From DZBG01 sp049241565 (GTDB lineage: Bacteria > Bdellovibrionota > Bacteriovoracia > Bacteriovoracales > Bacteriovoracaceae), in assembly GCA_049241565.1 (NCBI GenBank), contig JBMLQL010000016.1, positions 136,617 to 200,616 of the forward strand: DNA of 64,000 bases. Direction: 5' to 3'. Shown here piece after piece: positions 51,893 to 60,342 of this stretch; within the stretch, counting starts at the first letter, position 1, and each line of letters starts with the position of its first letter. The position numbers were made by a program, and so were the translations under genes. Below the pieces are notes generated by a model. That model had not been told where the DNA came from and ran no database searches. It saw only the letters and a list, made by a program, of their open reading frames with translations.

Positions 51893-52138
51893 ATGGAAAC
51901 GAAAAAACAAACTATACTGACATCGAGAACTATCGTTCGCCTCTGCCATAAGTGCGTCCATCTCACTGAAGGAACCACTGAACCGGAAAAATGCTCAAAA
52001 TGTGGAAAAGGTTTTTTACCTCTCCGTTATTTTGAAAAAGTTCACGATCACACTGGTGAAAAATACGAAACACTATTCGCTGCAAGCCATCAGCTAGATG
52101 AAGAAGATCTTATCAAAGGGCTCTTTGTTTTGTGGTAG
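51893..52138 (+). CDS. small zinc-ribbon protein
   Basis: 81 residues. Two CxxC pairs (CHKC and CSKC, 17 residues apart, the second in EKCSKCGKGFLPLRYF) form a zinc ribbon between residues 20 and 45; the rest is charged. No signal peptide. Such proteins act as RNA polymerase or nuclease accessories or are uncharacterised. AAGGGA lies just before the ATG. Monocistronic; the recJ gene has its own promoter. Confidence 0.72.
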   Translation: METKKQTILTSRTIVRLCHKCVHLTEGTTEPEKCSKCGKGFLPLRYFEKVHDHTGEKYETLFAASHQLDEEDLIKGLFVLW

Positions 52139-52233
52139 GATATAAACTCATCAAAAAATATTGAATCTTGCGATAAGTCATCAAGGACTTCCCCCTTCAT
52201 TTGATTAATGCGTTGTTTGTTGCCTTCCGGCCA

Positions 52234-52242
52234 TGCTAGCCT
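52234..52242 (+). promoter_or_regulatory. extended -10 promoter of recJ, leaderless type
   Basis: TG (52234-52235), C, TAGCCT (52237-52242), then six bases and the ATG at 52249, with no Shine-Dalgarno. TTGTTT at 52213-52218 is an 18-base-spaced -35 candidate. Confidence 0.5.
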
Positions 52243-52248
52243 CACTTA

Positions 52249-53961
52249 ATGGAGCTACAAACACAAAACACTACCCCTTTACATCCAGTTCTGAGTCGTC
52301 TCTTTCAAAAAAGAGGATTGGACCAAAATCAAGTTCAAGAAAATCTTTCTTGGAATTTAAGAGAGCTTCCTGACCTGATGAATATGCTCGATCTGCAAAA
52401 AGCCTCTGAGCGACTTATTCTGGCCATGCAATCAGGGGAAAAAATTGGTGTTTATGGTGATTACGATGTGGATGGGACAACATCATGTGCTCTTCTCTAT
52501 CATTTTTTTAAAATGCTCGATGTTGAAGTCGATCTCTGTCAGCCATCCCGCTTTGTTGAGGGTTATGGAATTCATCATTCATCAATAGATGTAGCGCTTG
52601 AGAAGGGAATTAAAGTTCTAATCACTGTAGACTGTGGTATTACGAATACTAGCACAGCTGATTACGCTAGGGAGCGCGGAATAGATCTTATCATCACCGA
52701 TCATCACAAAGATGCAGCTGAACATATTCCTCGCGCCTATGCAGTCGTAAACCCGAATCGTCGTGATGAACCCGAAGACTCACCTCTTCGTTCTCTGGCC
52801 GGTGTTGGTGTGGCCTTTGCTCTAGGTCTTCGAATTAAGCATGACTTATCTGAAATGGGCCAGGAGATGCCTTCCCTTTATCCTCTTCTCCAGTTCGTAG
52901 CGATTGGAACAATTTGTGATCTGGCCAAACTTACTCCTATGAATTTGAGACTTTCTCGTCATGGGTTAAAACAAATTCCTGTCTCAACTTATCCCGGGAT
53001 TTTAGCTTTCTTTGCTCAAGAAGAACTTAAAGCGCCAGTTATGAGTAGTGAGAAAATTTCTTTTCATGTCGGCCCGATGATTAATTCGAAAGGACGCCTC
53101 GATCACCCTGAGCGTGCTTTAAAACTTCTGACTTCATATGACCCAAAAGAAATCAAAGAGCATTATTTTCATTTAGAAATGAGTAACCGCGACCGCAGAC
53201 TGATTCAAGCAGAAGTGGTTGAAGAGGCCAAGAAAGAAGCTCTCAAAAATATTAAAAACGAAATTCTTGTTAATATCCTTTATCAGCCTCATTGGCATGA
53301 AGGAGTGATTGGTATCGTGGCCAGTAAAATGGTGGAGATGTTTGAAGTTCCGGCCATTATTTTTACGAACTCAGAACATGAGGGAGTGATTAAGGCCTCT
53401 GCAAGGACGGCAGGAGAGCTGAATCTTTTTGATTGTCTGGATCAGTGTAAAGATCTGTTTATTAAATTCGGTGGCCACAAGGCCGCGGCTGGTCTTTCGA
53501 TGAAAAAAGAAAATCTTCCTGAATTTAGAAAAAGGATGAATGAACTTCTCAAAAGTATTCCTGCGATTATGAGAACAAAGACGGTCACTTATGATGTGGA
53601 AGTTCGTTTGGAAGAAATCGATGCGGCCCTCGTTCGTGATCTTGAAAAGCTCGAACCTTTTGGCCCAGGGAATGAACGTCCAATTTTCAGAATGAAAAAT
53701 TCACTCATTCAAAACTATCGCATTATGAAAGAGGCCCATGTTCGCTGGACATTCGCTTCTAAAGACGATCCAAAACGTATGCTTCAAGGGATCAGTTTTA
53801 ATTATATTGGAAAATGGAACGAGCCGACACCTGATGATCTTTTTAAGACTCAAGAAAAGAATGGTGTGACGGCGCAGTTTACAGTGGGTATTAACCGTTT
53901 TCAAGGCTCAGAGACGATCCAACTGATGGTGGATCGCCTCTTACCAGGAACTCTTAATTAA
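52249..53961 (+). CDS. recJ: single-stranded-DNA-specific 5'-3' exonuclease RecJ
   Basis: 570-residue DHH-family nuclease used in recombination, mismatch and base-excision repair. Motif I GVYGDYDVDGTTS (about 68-80), motif II VDCGIT, motif III ITDHHKD, motif IV AGVGVAFALGL; DHHA1 part with GGHKAAAGLSMKKE and HEGVIGIVASKMVE; C-terminal OB fold (about 450-570). Length is normal for the family. Stop overlaps the convergent cyclophilin gene as TTAA. Confidence 0.96.
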   Translation: MELQTQNTTPLHPVLSRLFQKRGLDQNQVQENLSWNLRELPDLMNMLDLQKASERLILAMQSGEKIGVYGDYDVDGTTSCALLYHFFKMLDVEVDLCQPSRFVEGYGIHHSSIDVALEKGIKVLITVDCGITNTSTADYARERGIDLIITDHHKDAAEHIPRAYAVVNPNRRDEPEDSPLRSLAGVGVAFALGLRIKHDLSEMGQEMPSLYPLLQFVAIGTICDLAKLTPMNLRLSRHGLKQIPVSTYPGILAFFAQEELKAPVMSSEKISFHVGPMINSKGRLDHPERALKLLTSYDPKEIKEHYFHLEMSNRDRRLIQAEVVEEAKKEALKNIKNEILVNILYQPHWHEGVIGIVASKMVEMFEVPAIIFTNSEHEGVIKASARTAGELNLFDCLDQCKDLFIKFGGHKAAAGLSMKKENLPEFRKRMNELLKSIPAIMRTKTVTYDVEVRLEEIDAALVRDLEKLEPFGPGNERPIFRMKNSLIQNYRIMKEAHVRWTFASKDDPKRMLQGISFNYIGKWNEPTPDDLFKTQEKNGVTAQFTVGINRFQGSETIQLMVDRLLPGTLN

Positions 53962-54497
53962 TCGCGACGAATTGTTACTGACTCCATAACGACATCAGTT
54001 TTTGGACGATCCATCATACCTGTTGGAGTGTCACCAATCTTTTTCACGATATCAAGACCCTTAGTCACTTTACCAAAAACAGTATGACGACCATTTAAAT
54101 GTGGAGTCGCATCTAAAGTGATGAAGAACTGAGATCCATTTGTCCCTGGGCCAGCATTGGCCATTGATAAAATTCCAGCTTCAGAGTGACCTAGAGTCTT
54201 ATCAAATTCATCACCGAAACGATAACCAGGACCGCCCCGTCCAGAACCTTCAGGACATCCACCTTGGATCATAAATCCACGGATAACACGGTGGAAAATA
54301 AGTCCGTTATAAAAAGGTCCTTCCTTGCTTGTCTCTTGTCTTCCTTCCGCAAGGTTCACAAAATTCCAAACAGTTTCAGGAGCTTTATCAGCAAAGAGCT
54401 CAATCTCAAATTCCCCTAAAGTTGTTTTAAAAACAGCAGTAAGTTTTTTGCCTTGTTCTTTGTAATTCACTTTTTCTTTTTTCATTAAACCAAACAT
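53958..54497 (-). CDS. peptidyl-prolyl cis-trans isomerase (cyclophilin type)
   Basis: 179 residues, no signal peptide, so cytosolic. Cyclophilin core: LIFHRVIRGFMIQGGCPEGSG with the catalytic Arg, GILSMANAGPGTNGSQFFITL, and HLNGRHTVFGKV. The short insertion after GGC is as in bacterial PpiB-type proteins. Last gene of a PilZ - Rossmann protein - lipoprotein - cyclophilin run with short spacing; it starts 7 bp after the lipoprotein stop. Confidence 0.95.
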   Translation of the reverse strand: MFGLMKKEKVNYKEQGKKLTAVFKTTLGEFEIELFADKAPETVWNFVNLAEGRQETSKEGPFYNGLIFHRVIRGFMIQGGCPEGSGRGGPGYRFGDEFDKTLGHSEAGILSMANAGPGTNGSQFFITLDATPHLNGRHTVFGKVTKGLDIVKKIGDTPTGMMDRPKTDVVMESVTIRRD

Positions 54498-54504
54498 AAG
54501 TCTC

Positions 54505-55230
54505 CTATTTTTTAATGACGATTTCTGCGGGCCATGGAGAGCCGGCTGTTCTTGTTATTATTTTTAATTGTCCAAAATCATTTAAATAATTTCTCTCATA
54601 GGGAGAGAGTACTTGTTCTTTGTTATAAGGGCTCAACCATTCATGGCCAGCGTAGTAAAGTCCAATAGAATCCACATTACGGTCCTGGGCCCATTTTTTG
54701 AGTTCGGCACTTGTTTTACAGAGAGAAACGAGAACCGGAAGATTCTCTGTAAATTGAGAACTATTGGCCCATTTAATGAAATCAGCTTCTTTGTTATTTT
54801 GAATATAATCATCAATCCAAATCAGCTCAATTTGGGAGACGGCCGGAAGATTGAGGGCCTTCACTCCTGCTTTGACTTGCTCAAGTGTATTGGAGAACAG
54901 GGTCGCCTCCTCCACTGGACGCAAGAATTTCGTTGTGGTGTTTTTATAATAATCTTCAAGTTTTTGATTCAATTGTACTTGAAGCTCAATAGATTCTGGG
55001 TAACTTAATTGATGAACAAATTTAAGCTTTTCCTGATCTAAGTATTTTACTGAAAATTGACGAAAACATTGTCCCGTCCCAGAACGATTAATCCATTTAG
55101 GTAACTCAGGTAAAAAGAACTGCTCTACTCCATTTCCACGATAGACCGAAACCGTATCAGGAACTTTATAATCTGTCGTAGTGCCACAACTAATGAGGCT
55201 GAGCAGGAGAAAACAAACGGCTAATTTCAT
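54505..55230 (-). CDS. lipoprotein of unknown function
   Basis: 241 residues. Signal with lipobox SLISC (Cys 16), so lipid anchored. The mature part is alpha/beta, Asn/Tyr/Lys rich with WIDDYIQNNKEADFIKWANSS and YYAGHEWLSPYNKEQ; two further cysteines (QCFRQF and SLCKTS). No motif recognised. Its start lies 41 bp inside the upstream Rossmann-protein gene, so the two are translationally coupled. Confidence 0.72.
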   Translation of the reverse strand: MKLAVCFLLLSLISCGTTTDYKVPDTVSVYRGNGVEQFFLPELPKWINRSGTGQCFRQFSVKYLDQEKLKFVHQLSYPESIELQVQLNQKLEDYYKNTTTKFLRPVEEATLFSNTLEQVKAGVKALNLPAVSQIELIWIDDYIQNNKEADFIKWANSSQFTENLPVLVSLCKTSAELKKWAQDRNVDSIGLYYAGHEWLSPYNKEQVLSPYERNYLNDFGQLKIITRTAGSPWPAEIVIKK

Positions 55231-56470
55231 ACTCTATCTTATCCAATATTTTTGTTAGTTTTTCTTTTCGATGTTGATCCCAAACAGAAGGCATCTCGAT
55301 ATCAAAATATCCCATTTCATCATGACGAAGAGATGAATGGATATTTTTCTTTTCCGAACCACCTAGAACAAGAATTTTATCCACACCAATTGTTTTTAAT
55401 TCAATCACATTATTATCTGGTTGCTTCAATCCTTCACGAAACTCTGGTTTCTCAAGAGTCAAAAAAAGTCTACGCTTATCAATCAACTGATCAACTGCCG
55501 TCACACTATGCCCCGAGAAGAATACTAGACGAGGAATAGGCTCTGCTGGGCGTATTTTTTTCACTTTTATATAATCTTCGAGCTCTTGCCATTCACGAAG
55601 CTTAGCTAAAAATTCATCACTCTCCTCTTTGTACTCAGCTTCTTGATCATCAAGAACGCTTTTAACTTTGTCATAAAGCTGTGGAGATAAAGCTTTCAGC
55701 CCTTCAAAAGGATCTGCTTCAGCACTGACAATAAAAAGACGGGCCGAAGGAAACTCTTTAAGCCAAGGATGTAAATCAATAAGACCAAGAGCAGCCTGCT
55801 CGCCAGATCCCACGATCACAACCTCTCTCATCTCCTTATCTTTTTTAAGCAAGTCTATGGATGCTAAAGCCTCATCACCGTAAACAAGCTTTTCAGTCTT
55901 AATACGGCTCTCTCCGAGGGCCGCACCATTAGTCCCAAGAGAGCGTGGAGTTCTTCTTTCTAGGGCATTGATCACCAGATCCACATCCTCATACATCTCA
56001 ACGCGAGTTTGAAGTGACTGAAGCATCTCTGTGGTTAGCCGTTCGTAAACTTCTGGATTGGCATTTTTTTGAGTTTCAACAAATTCTTTAGGGTCCACTG
56101 AATAGCGGATACGGAACAGATCAAGAAACCGAGAGCGCCCTTGAATCTCTTCCTCTGATCTAAGGAATCTTTTATTAACTGATTCAATCTCAACTAATTT
56201 GAGATCCTGCCCATCTCTGAGATACTCGGCCAAGGGACGAAAATAAGACTGAAAATAATCTTCAAAATGATCAAACGTTTTTGTCTTACCTAATCGTGCT
56301 TCACCTAAAGGGCCCGTCAGACATGATAAATCATATCCATAACGGCAGAAGCTGTCGTATCGGTTGAGATCAGAGTTGGCACCCATCCAGACCACTGAAG
56401 CTCCGATCTGATCGAAGTACAGGGCCAGTTCAAGGCCTATGGGATTGTGTCCTAAAATGGCCACTTTCAT
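55190..56470 (-). CDS. Rossmann-fold nucleotide-binding protein of unknown function
   Basis: 427 residues from the ATG at 56468-56470. N-terminal VAILGHNPIGLELALYFDQIGASVVWMG is a dinucleotide-binding beta-alpha-beta (G-x-N-x-x-G at about 7-12); a second one, VVIVGSGEQAALGLIDLHP, lies near 245. This two-Rossmann layout recalls FAD/NAD flavoprotein oxidoreductases, but FAD motifs are not clear and the rest (EARLGKTKTFDHFEDYF, charged linker KEESDEFLAKLREWQEL) is unfamiliar. A hairpin with a T-run lies directly before the ATG (56471-56501) and its 3' arm contains the GGAGG ribosome site. Confidence 0.65.
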   Translation of the reverse strand: MKVAILGHNPIGLELALYFDQIGASVVWMGANSDLNRYDSFCRYGYDLSCLTGPLGEARLGKTKTFDHFEDYFQSYFRPLAEYLRDGQDLKLVEIESVNKRFLRSEEEIQGRSRFLDLFRIRYSVDPKEFVETQKNANPEVYERLTTEMLQSLQTRVEMYEDVDLVINALERRTPRSLGTNGAALGESRIKTEKLVYGDEALASIDLLKKDKEMREVVIVGSGEQAALGLIDLHPWLKEFPSARLFIVSAEADPFEGLKALSPQLYDKVKSVLDDQEAEYKEESDEFLAKLREWQELEDYIKVKKIRPAEPIPRLVFFSGHSVTAVDQLIDKRRLFLTLEKPEFREGLKQPDNNVIELKTIGVDKILVLGGSEKKNIHSSLRHDEMGYFDIEMPSVWDQHRKEKLTKILDKIEYEISRLFSPAQPH

Positions 56471-56501
56471 AAAAAAGAAAACCTCCGCAAGAGAGGTTTT
56501 C
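56471..56501 (-). terminator. terminator-like hairpin that contains the downstream ribosome site
   Basis: Read leftward: GAAAACCTC (56501-56493), loop, GAGGTTTTC (56485-56477), then TTTTTT (56476-56471) and immediately the ATG of the next gene. 9-bp stem with a U6 tail is a good intrinsic terminator for the PilZ gene, yet the GGAGG of the downstream gene is in its 3' arm. Confidence 0.7.
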
Positions 56502-56534
56502 AATGTAACAAAATTGTTTAATTTAACCAAGTTT

Positions 56535-56999
56535 TTAGAGGAAAAAGACCTTGCTCTCACCCTTATCTACGCAAGAATACTCAGCATATTTATAGATGAA
56601 ATCAATAAAACTTGAGAGGGCCCCAAAACTCGGGAGGGATTTATCAAATTCTCCCCCTAGACGTAGGTATGCGTCACCGTCTTTATCCACATATTCTTGG
56701 GCATGACGGATCTTAACTACCGCTGGAAGGTATGTTCCTTTACTAAAATAGAGCTTAAGCGTTACTTCTTCGCCGTCTTTGAATTGATTCTTCGCTTTAA
56801 GGCTAAAAGGAACTTGAAGAAGACATCCGTCCGCTGAAATATCGACAAGCTTAATAGGATAGCCTGTTCCATGATCATCTATAACTGAATAAACACCTAG
56901 GAATTCTTGAAAAACAACACGCTCAAACTGGCGTCGCTTTTGCTCGATGGATTGTTTGCGCTTTTCACCAAAATCGAACACTTTTTTTTCATCAGACAT
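56535..56999 (-). CDS. PilZ-domain protein (c-di-GMP receptor type)
   Basis: 154 residues. PilZ signatures: RRQFERV at about 18-24 (RxxxR), then VDISADGCLLQV (D/NxSxxG), and LGGEFDKS later, all in a beta-barrel layout. These residues bind c-di-GMP. No other domain, so it is a stand-alone receptor. GGAGAGG lies just before the ATG. It is separated from the next gene only by the terminator-like hairpin. Confidence 0.9.
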   Translation of the reverse strand: MSDEKKVFDFGEKRKQSIEQKRRQFERVVFQEFLGVYSVIDDHGTGYPIKLVDISADGCLLQVPFSLKAKNQFKDGEEVTLKLYFSKGTYLPAVVKIRHAQEYVDKDGDAYLRLGGEFDKSLPSFGALSSFIDFIYKYAEYSCVDKGESKVFFL

Positions 57000-57061
57000 C
57001 TGCCTCTCCTCGAGAAAGTTACACTTAACTCTTCGGAGTCATTGGGCAGAAGTTTATCTTT

Positions 57062-57853
57062 TTATAAAACAACCTTCTCTAGAGGAAGAAGTTGCTGACC
57101 ATCCATTAATTGTTGAGCAAGTCGCTCAAAGTGGACGGTCACATCGGTGATGCAAAGCCTGATAGATCGCTGATTTCCTATGGATCTGACCAACTTTCCA
57201 GAATCAAACATTTGAGTCAGTTTCTCGGCCAAAACCTCTCCGGATTCAATAAGATTAACATTAGGCCCAAGAACCTTTTGAAGATCTTCTTTGAGGACTG
57301 GGTAATGGGTACACCCTAAAATCACTGTCTGAAAGTTCTGCTTTTTCACTTCGCTCAAATACCTCTGAGCAATTTCTTGTGTAACACGATCATGAACAAA
57401 GCCTTCTTCTACCAAAGGAACAAAAAGTGGACAGGCCTGCTCAATGACTTGAGCCGAGGGTTCAATCGATTTAAGAATTTTCTCGTAAGCATGAGAGGCA
57501 ATAGTGGCGGTCGTTCCAAGAACGGCAATCTTTTTATCTTGAGAGACTCGAAGAGCGGCTTCAGAGCCAGGTTCAATCACATTGAGAAGAGGAAGGTCAA
57601 AATATCTAGACTCTCCTAGAAAAGCTGACGAAGCAGAATTACAGGCAATAATAATGGCCTTTACTTTTTGTGTTCGAAGGAACTCCATAATCTGGAGTCC
57701 GTACTTACGAATGGTCTCTGGAGACTTATTTCCGTAAGGAAGCCTAGCAATATCACCTAGGTAACAAAATGATTCGTTCGGAAATTTCTTACTTAAAACA
57801 TTAAGGACAGTAAGTCCTCCCAGGCCTGAATCAAAAATTCCAATGGCCGACAT
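57062..57853 (-). CDS. murI: glutamate racemase
   Basis: Provides D-glutamate for peptidoglycan. 263 residues. IGIFDSGLGGLTVL with Asp 8; YGNKSPETI; IIIACNSASSAF with catalytic Cys 71 (usual ACNTAS reads ACNSAS); second Cys in VILGCTHYPVLKEDL. The start overlaps the stop of the upstream SDR-type gene (TAATG), so it is cotranslated with that pair. Confidence 0.96.
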   Translation of the reverse strand: MSAIGIFDSGLGGLTVLNVLSKKFPNESFCYLGDIARLPYGNKSPETIRKYGLQIMEFLRTQKVKAIIIACNSASSAFLGESRYFDLPLLNVIEPGSEAALRVSQDKKIAVLGTTATIASHAYEKILKSIEPSAQVIEQACPLFVPLVEEGFVHDRVTQEIAQRYLSEVKKQNFQTVILGCTHYPVLKEDLQKVLGPNVNLIESGEVLAEKLTQMFDSGKLVRSIGNQRSIRLCITDVTVHFERLAQQLMDGQQLLPLEKVVL

Positions 57854-58905
57854 TATTTTTCTTTCCTTGTTGTCATCGATGAGACGAGCTCCTTAAATTT
57901 TAGCACTTTTTCAAAATGCTGGAGAACTTCTGGTGAAAAAAGTCCCGCTTGTGTGAGAATTTTATCACTAAGAAGCTTTTTAAGGAAATCACGATCCCAC
58001 AAAGGTTGATAATCATGAACTGATTGTGAACGAGCTTCCTTTAAGGCATCCTCTAAGGACTTAGGATGAATATGGGGAAAAATCTCTTTGGCAGAGGCCC
58101 CCACCACTACAGTCTCATGGGCCAGACTCTCAACTAATTTTTTTCCTACAGCTGAATACTCTGGAACAACATAGTCTAAAAGTTTTGTAAAAACGGCTGA
58201 ATCGATATCAGGGAGTTTAATAATTTTACGTTTGAGTTTTTCAAGTTCAACATATCTGTCAAGAAGCTCACCATAGGGCAAAGCCTCCATTCCACCAATC
58301 TCAATCACCTGGTGTCCTTTAATATTTAAATCAAGCGCAGCAATAAGATAATCCATCAGATCGCTCAAGGCCAAAGGCTGGCAGCGAGTTTTAAGCAACT
58401 TCAGTTCTGGCCTAAAAGGCAGACGCTCACTAATAGCACGAATCATTTCGTAAGAAAGTGAATCCCCGCCCAAAATGATAGAAGCACGAAACTCAAGACA
58501 AGAAGACCCTAAGGCCAAAATTTTACCTGTCATTTGTCGACTTCGAAGATGTGGGGACAAATCATCTTCGCTCGGGCCAAGTCCACCAAGATAAATGACT
58601 CTGTGTCCACTCAGTTTTCTCCACCATTCTGCAAAGGCAGTCGCAGCTTTGACCTCGTAATATTCAAATAAAGCACTTTCTGCTTTCATCCCATGAGCAA
58701 GATAATAGGCCACATCTATGGCCGTTTCACCAAGATCAGGCATCTCCTTTAAAAGATCACCTTCCACTAAATGGAAATGAGGATGAGTAATCCTAGAGTT
58801 CTTTTTATCACGAACCACACCCCATACATGATGGCCAAGATCCAAAAGTTTTTCTGCTAAATGTGAGCCAACAAATCCATTGGCCCCAATAATAAGTACA
58901 TTCAT
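57853..58905 (-). CDS. NAD(P)-dependent SDR/epimerase-type protein
   Basis: 350 residues from the ATG at 58905 (AAAGGATC upstream). N-terminal LIIGANGFVGSHLAEKLLDLGHHV is the atypical SDR dinucleotide motif GxxGFxG; AYYLAHGMKAES follows, then YLGGLGPSEDDLSPHLRSR. No YxxxK active site in the usual place, typical of the NmrA/DUF2867-like group. Related to the next gene upstream (58902-60293), which suggests an old duplication. Quinone- or lipid-linked metabolism is sometimes proposed for such proteins; not readable here. Confidence 0.8.
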   Translation of the reverse strand: MNVLIIGANGFVGSHLAEKLLDLGHHVWGVVRDKKNSRITHPHFHLVEGDLLKEMPDLGETAIDVAYYLAHGMKAESALFEYYEVKAATAFAEWWRKLSGHRVIYLGGLGPSEDDLSPHLRSRQMTGKILALGSSCLEFRASIILGGDSLSYEMIRAISERLPFRPELKLLKTRCQPLALSDLMDYLIAALDLNIKGHQVIEIGGMEALPYGELLDRYVELEKLKRKIIKLPDIDSAVFTKLLDYVVPEYSAVGKKLVESLAHETVVVGASAKEIFPHIHPKSLEDALKEARSQSVHDYQPLWDRDFLKKLLSDKILTQAGLFSPEVLQHFEKVLKFKELVSSMTTRKEK

Positions 58906-60293
58906 TTTTGATCCTTTAAATAAATCCATTTCAGATGTTCTTCAAAGCCTTTCATCACAATCAGATGAACAATGGCCTGAGTCCATCGATAAATAAACCA
59001 TGGGAGTGCTGGACGAAATTCATGAAGAGCGGCTAACACATATTGCCCCTTTAAAACTTCTCGGAACTCCAGTCTACCCCTTTTCTGTACCCCGGCAAGA
59101 AGCCCGCCGACGACGTATAATAATTGTCGATCTGCCGCACTTCTCTCTTCGCTTCTTTCTAAGATGAGAATTTTAAGAGAAGGATGAAACAAATAAAAAG
59201 AGCATCGTTCTTGATTGATTTGAGTTTGAATAATGGAAGAAAAGAAGAGAGGAAGCCAATTAAAATACTCTCGACTTACCCACTCCGCTCTTTTTCCTGG
59301 TGGTAAGACAAGTCGCTGGATAGATCTCACATCACGCTTTTCTGGACGATAGCCATGAAATTTATCTTTTATCACAAACTTGGCCTTTTGAGCTGAATCA
59401 AGTGAGAGTTTAAGAGCGGCATCAAGATCTGTGACAATATCTTCACGATGGGGCCAACGGAGTTCGCTGTCTTCGAGCATGGGGTACTTTAAACTCAGAA
59501 CGAGGGGATAAACTAAATCCTTATGAACACCAGAAACAAGTTTTACCCAAAGTCTAGAAAGACTAAGCGGGATAATATTCAAATGAAGAAATGTTCGACG
59601 TCGATGCATGACTTGAGAAGCTTTTGCCATGAGGTCTTGATAACTCAAGATAATGTTTCCTCCGAGGTCAAAGATTTTGCCTTGAAGTGTTTTATCTCTG
59701 AGTGTCCGCCCAATCACCTTCATCACATCACCAACATAAATTGGCTGTGATCTCGTCTGCGCCCAATCTGGTGTGATCATCACAGGTAGTCTTTCAATCA
59801 AACGTTGAAGAATCACAAACGAAGATCCTTGTGGCCCCACAATAAGTCCCGCTCTCAAAGTTGTCACAGAAATATTTCCTTCCTTGAGAGTTTGCTCTAC
59901 CTCAAGTCGACTTTTCAAATGCCAAGAGAGCTCTATATTTTTGGGGATCATTCCACCCAAATAGACAATATGTTTCAATTGAGTTTTTTCAGCAGCACGT
60001 CTGAAGTTATCGGCCATAATTAAATCATAATCGTAAAATTTCCCCTGCGCCAAAGAGGCCGAAGGAAGCATCGAATGCACAAGATAGATTGCTTCATCAC
60101 AACCGTTCATAGCGTTAGTTGTATCTTTCAATGAAAAGAGATCAGCTTGACGCCACTCTACTCGTGGATTCTCTGATGGACGAGGATAACGTGAGAGGGC
60201 CACTAACTGATAGTCAGTAGTTTCAAGAAGTTCCTTAATAAGGGCCTGGCCAATAAAGCCACTAGCACCCGCAATTAAAATTTTCTTAGGCAT
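58902..60293 (-). CDS. SDR-type protein with C-terminal DUF2867-like domain
   Basis: 463 residues from the ATG at 60291-60293. N-terminal atypical SDR (LIAGASGFIGQALIKELLETTDY, AIYLVHSMLPSASL, HIVYLGGMIP) of the YwnB/NmrA type. From about 305 a second domain of about 150 residues (YFNWLPLFFSS, FYLFHPSLKILILERSEER, GGLLAGVQKRGRLEFREV, HEFRPALPWFIYRWTQAIVHLIVM) has the DUF2867 pattern seen fused to such SDRs. The paralogue next to it lacks this tail. Overlaps it by 4 bp (ATGA). Confidence 0.85.
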   Translation of the reverse strand: MPKKILIAGASGFIGQALIKELLETTDYQLVALSRYPRPSENPRVEWRQADLFSLKDTTNAMNGCDEAIYLVHSMLPSASLAQGKFYDYDLIMADNFRRAAEKTQLKHIVYLGGMIPKNIELSWHLKSRLEVEQTLKEGNISVTTLRAGLIVGPQGSSFVILQRLIERLPVMITPDWAQTRSQPIYVGDVMKVIGRTLRDKTLQGKIFDLGGNIILSYQDLMAKASQVMHRRRTFLHLNIIPLSLSRLWVKLVSGVHKDLVYPLVLSLKYPMLEDSELRWPHREDIVTDLDAALKLSLDSAQKAKFVIKDKFHGYRPEKRDVRSIQRLVLPPGKRAEWVSREYFNWLPLFFSSIIQTQINQERCSFYLFHPSLKILILERSEERSAADRQLLYVVGGLLAGVQKRGRLEFREVLKGQYVLAALHEFRPALPWFIYRWTQAIVHLIVMKGFEEHLKWIYLKDQK

Positions 60294-60313
60294 TTTGTCG
60301 GACTCTCTAGGAT

Positions 60314-60336
60314 TTATGCTCAGACTATAGCATAAT
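60314..60336 (+). promoter_or_regulatory. inverted repeat and -10 between two divergent genes
   Basis: TTATGCT (60314-60320) and AGCATAA (60329-60335) form a perfect 7-bp inverted repeat with an 8-base spacer; the right arm overlaps CATAAT (60331-60336), a -10 ending 6 bases before the ATG at 60343. The left arm gives a similar -10-like AGCATAAAT on the minus strand toward the SDR gene. Confidence 0.45.
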
Positions 60337-60342
60337 AGCTTC

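Noticed and set aside
57853..60293. The two SDR-type genes as a cell-wall sugar epimerase pair for murI
   Set aside because: Both lack the YxxxK active site of sugar epimerases and look like the atypical NmrA/DUF2867 group, so a peptidoglycan-sugar role is not supported.
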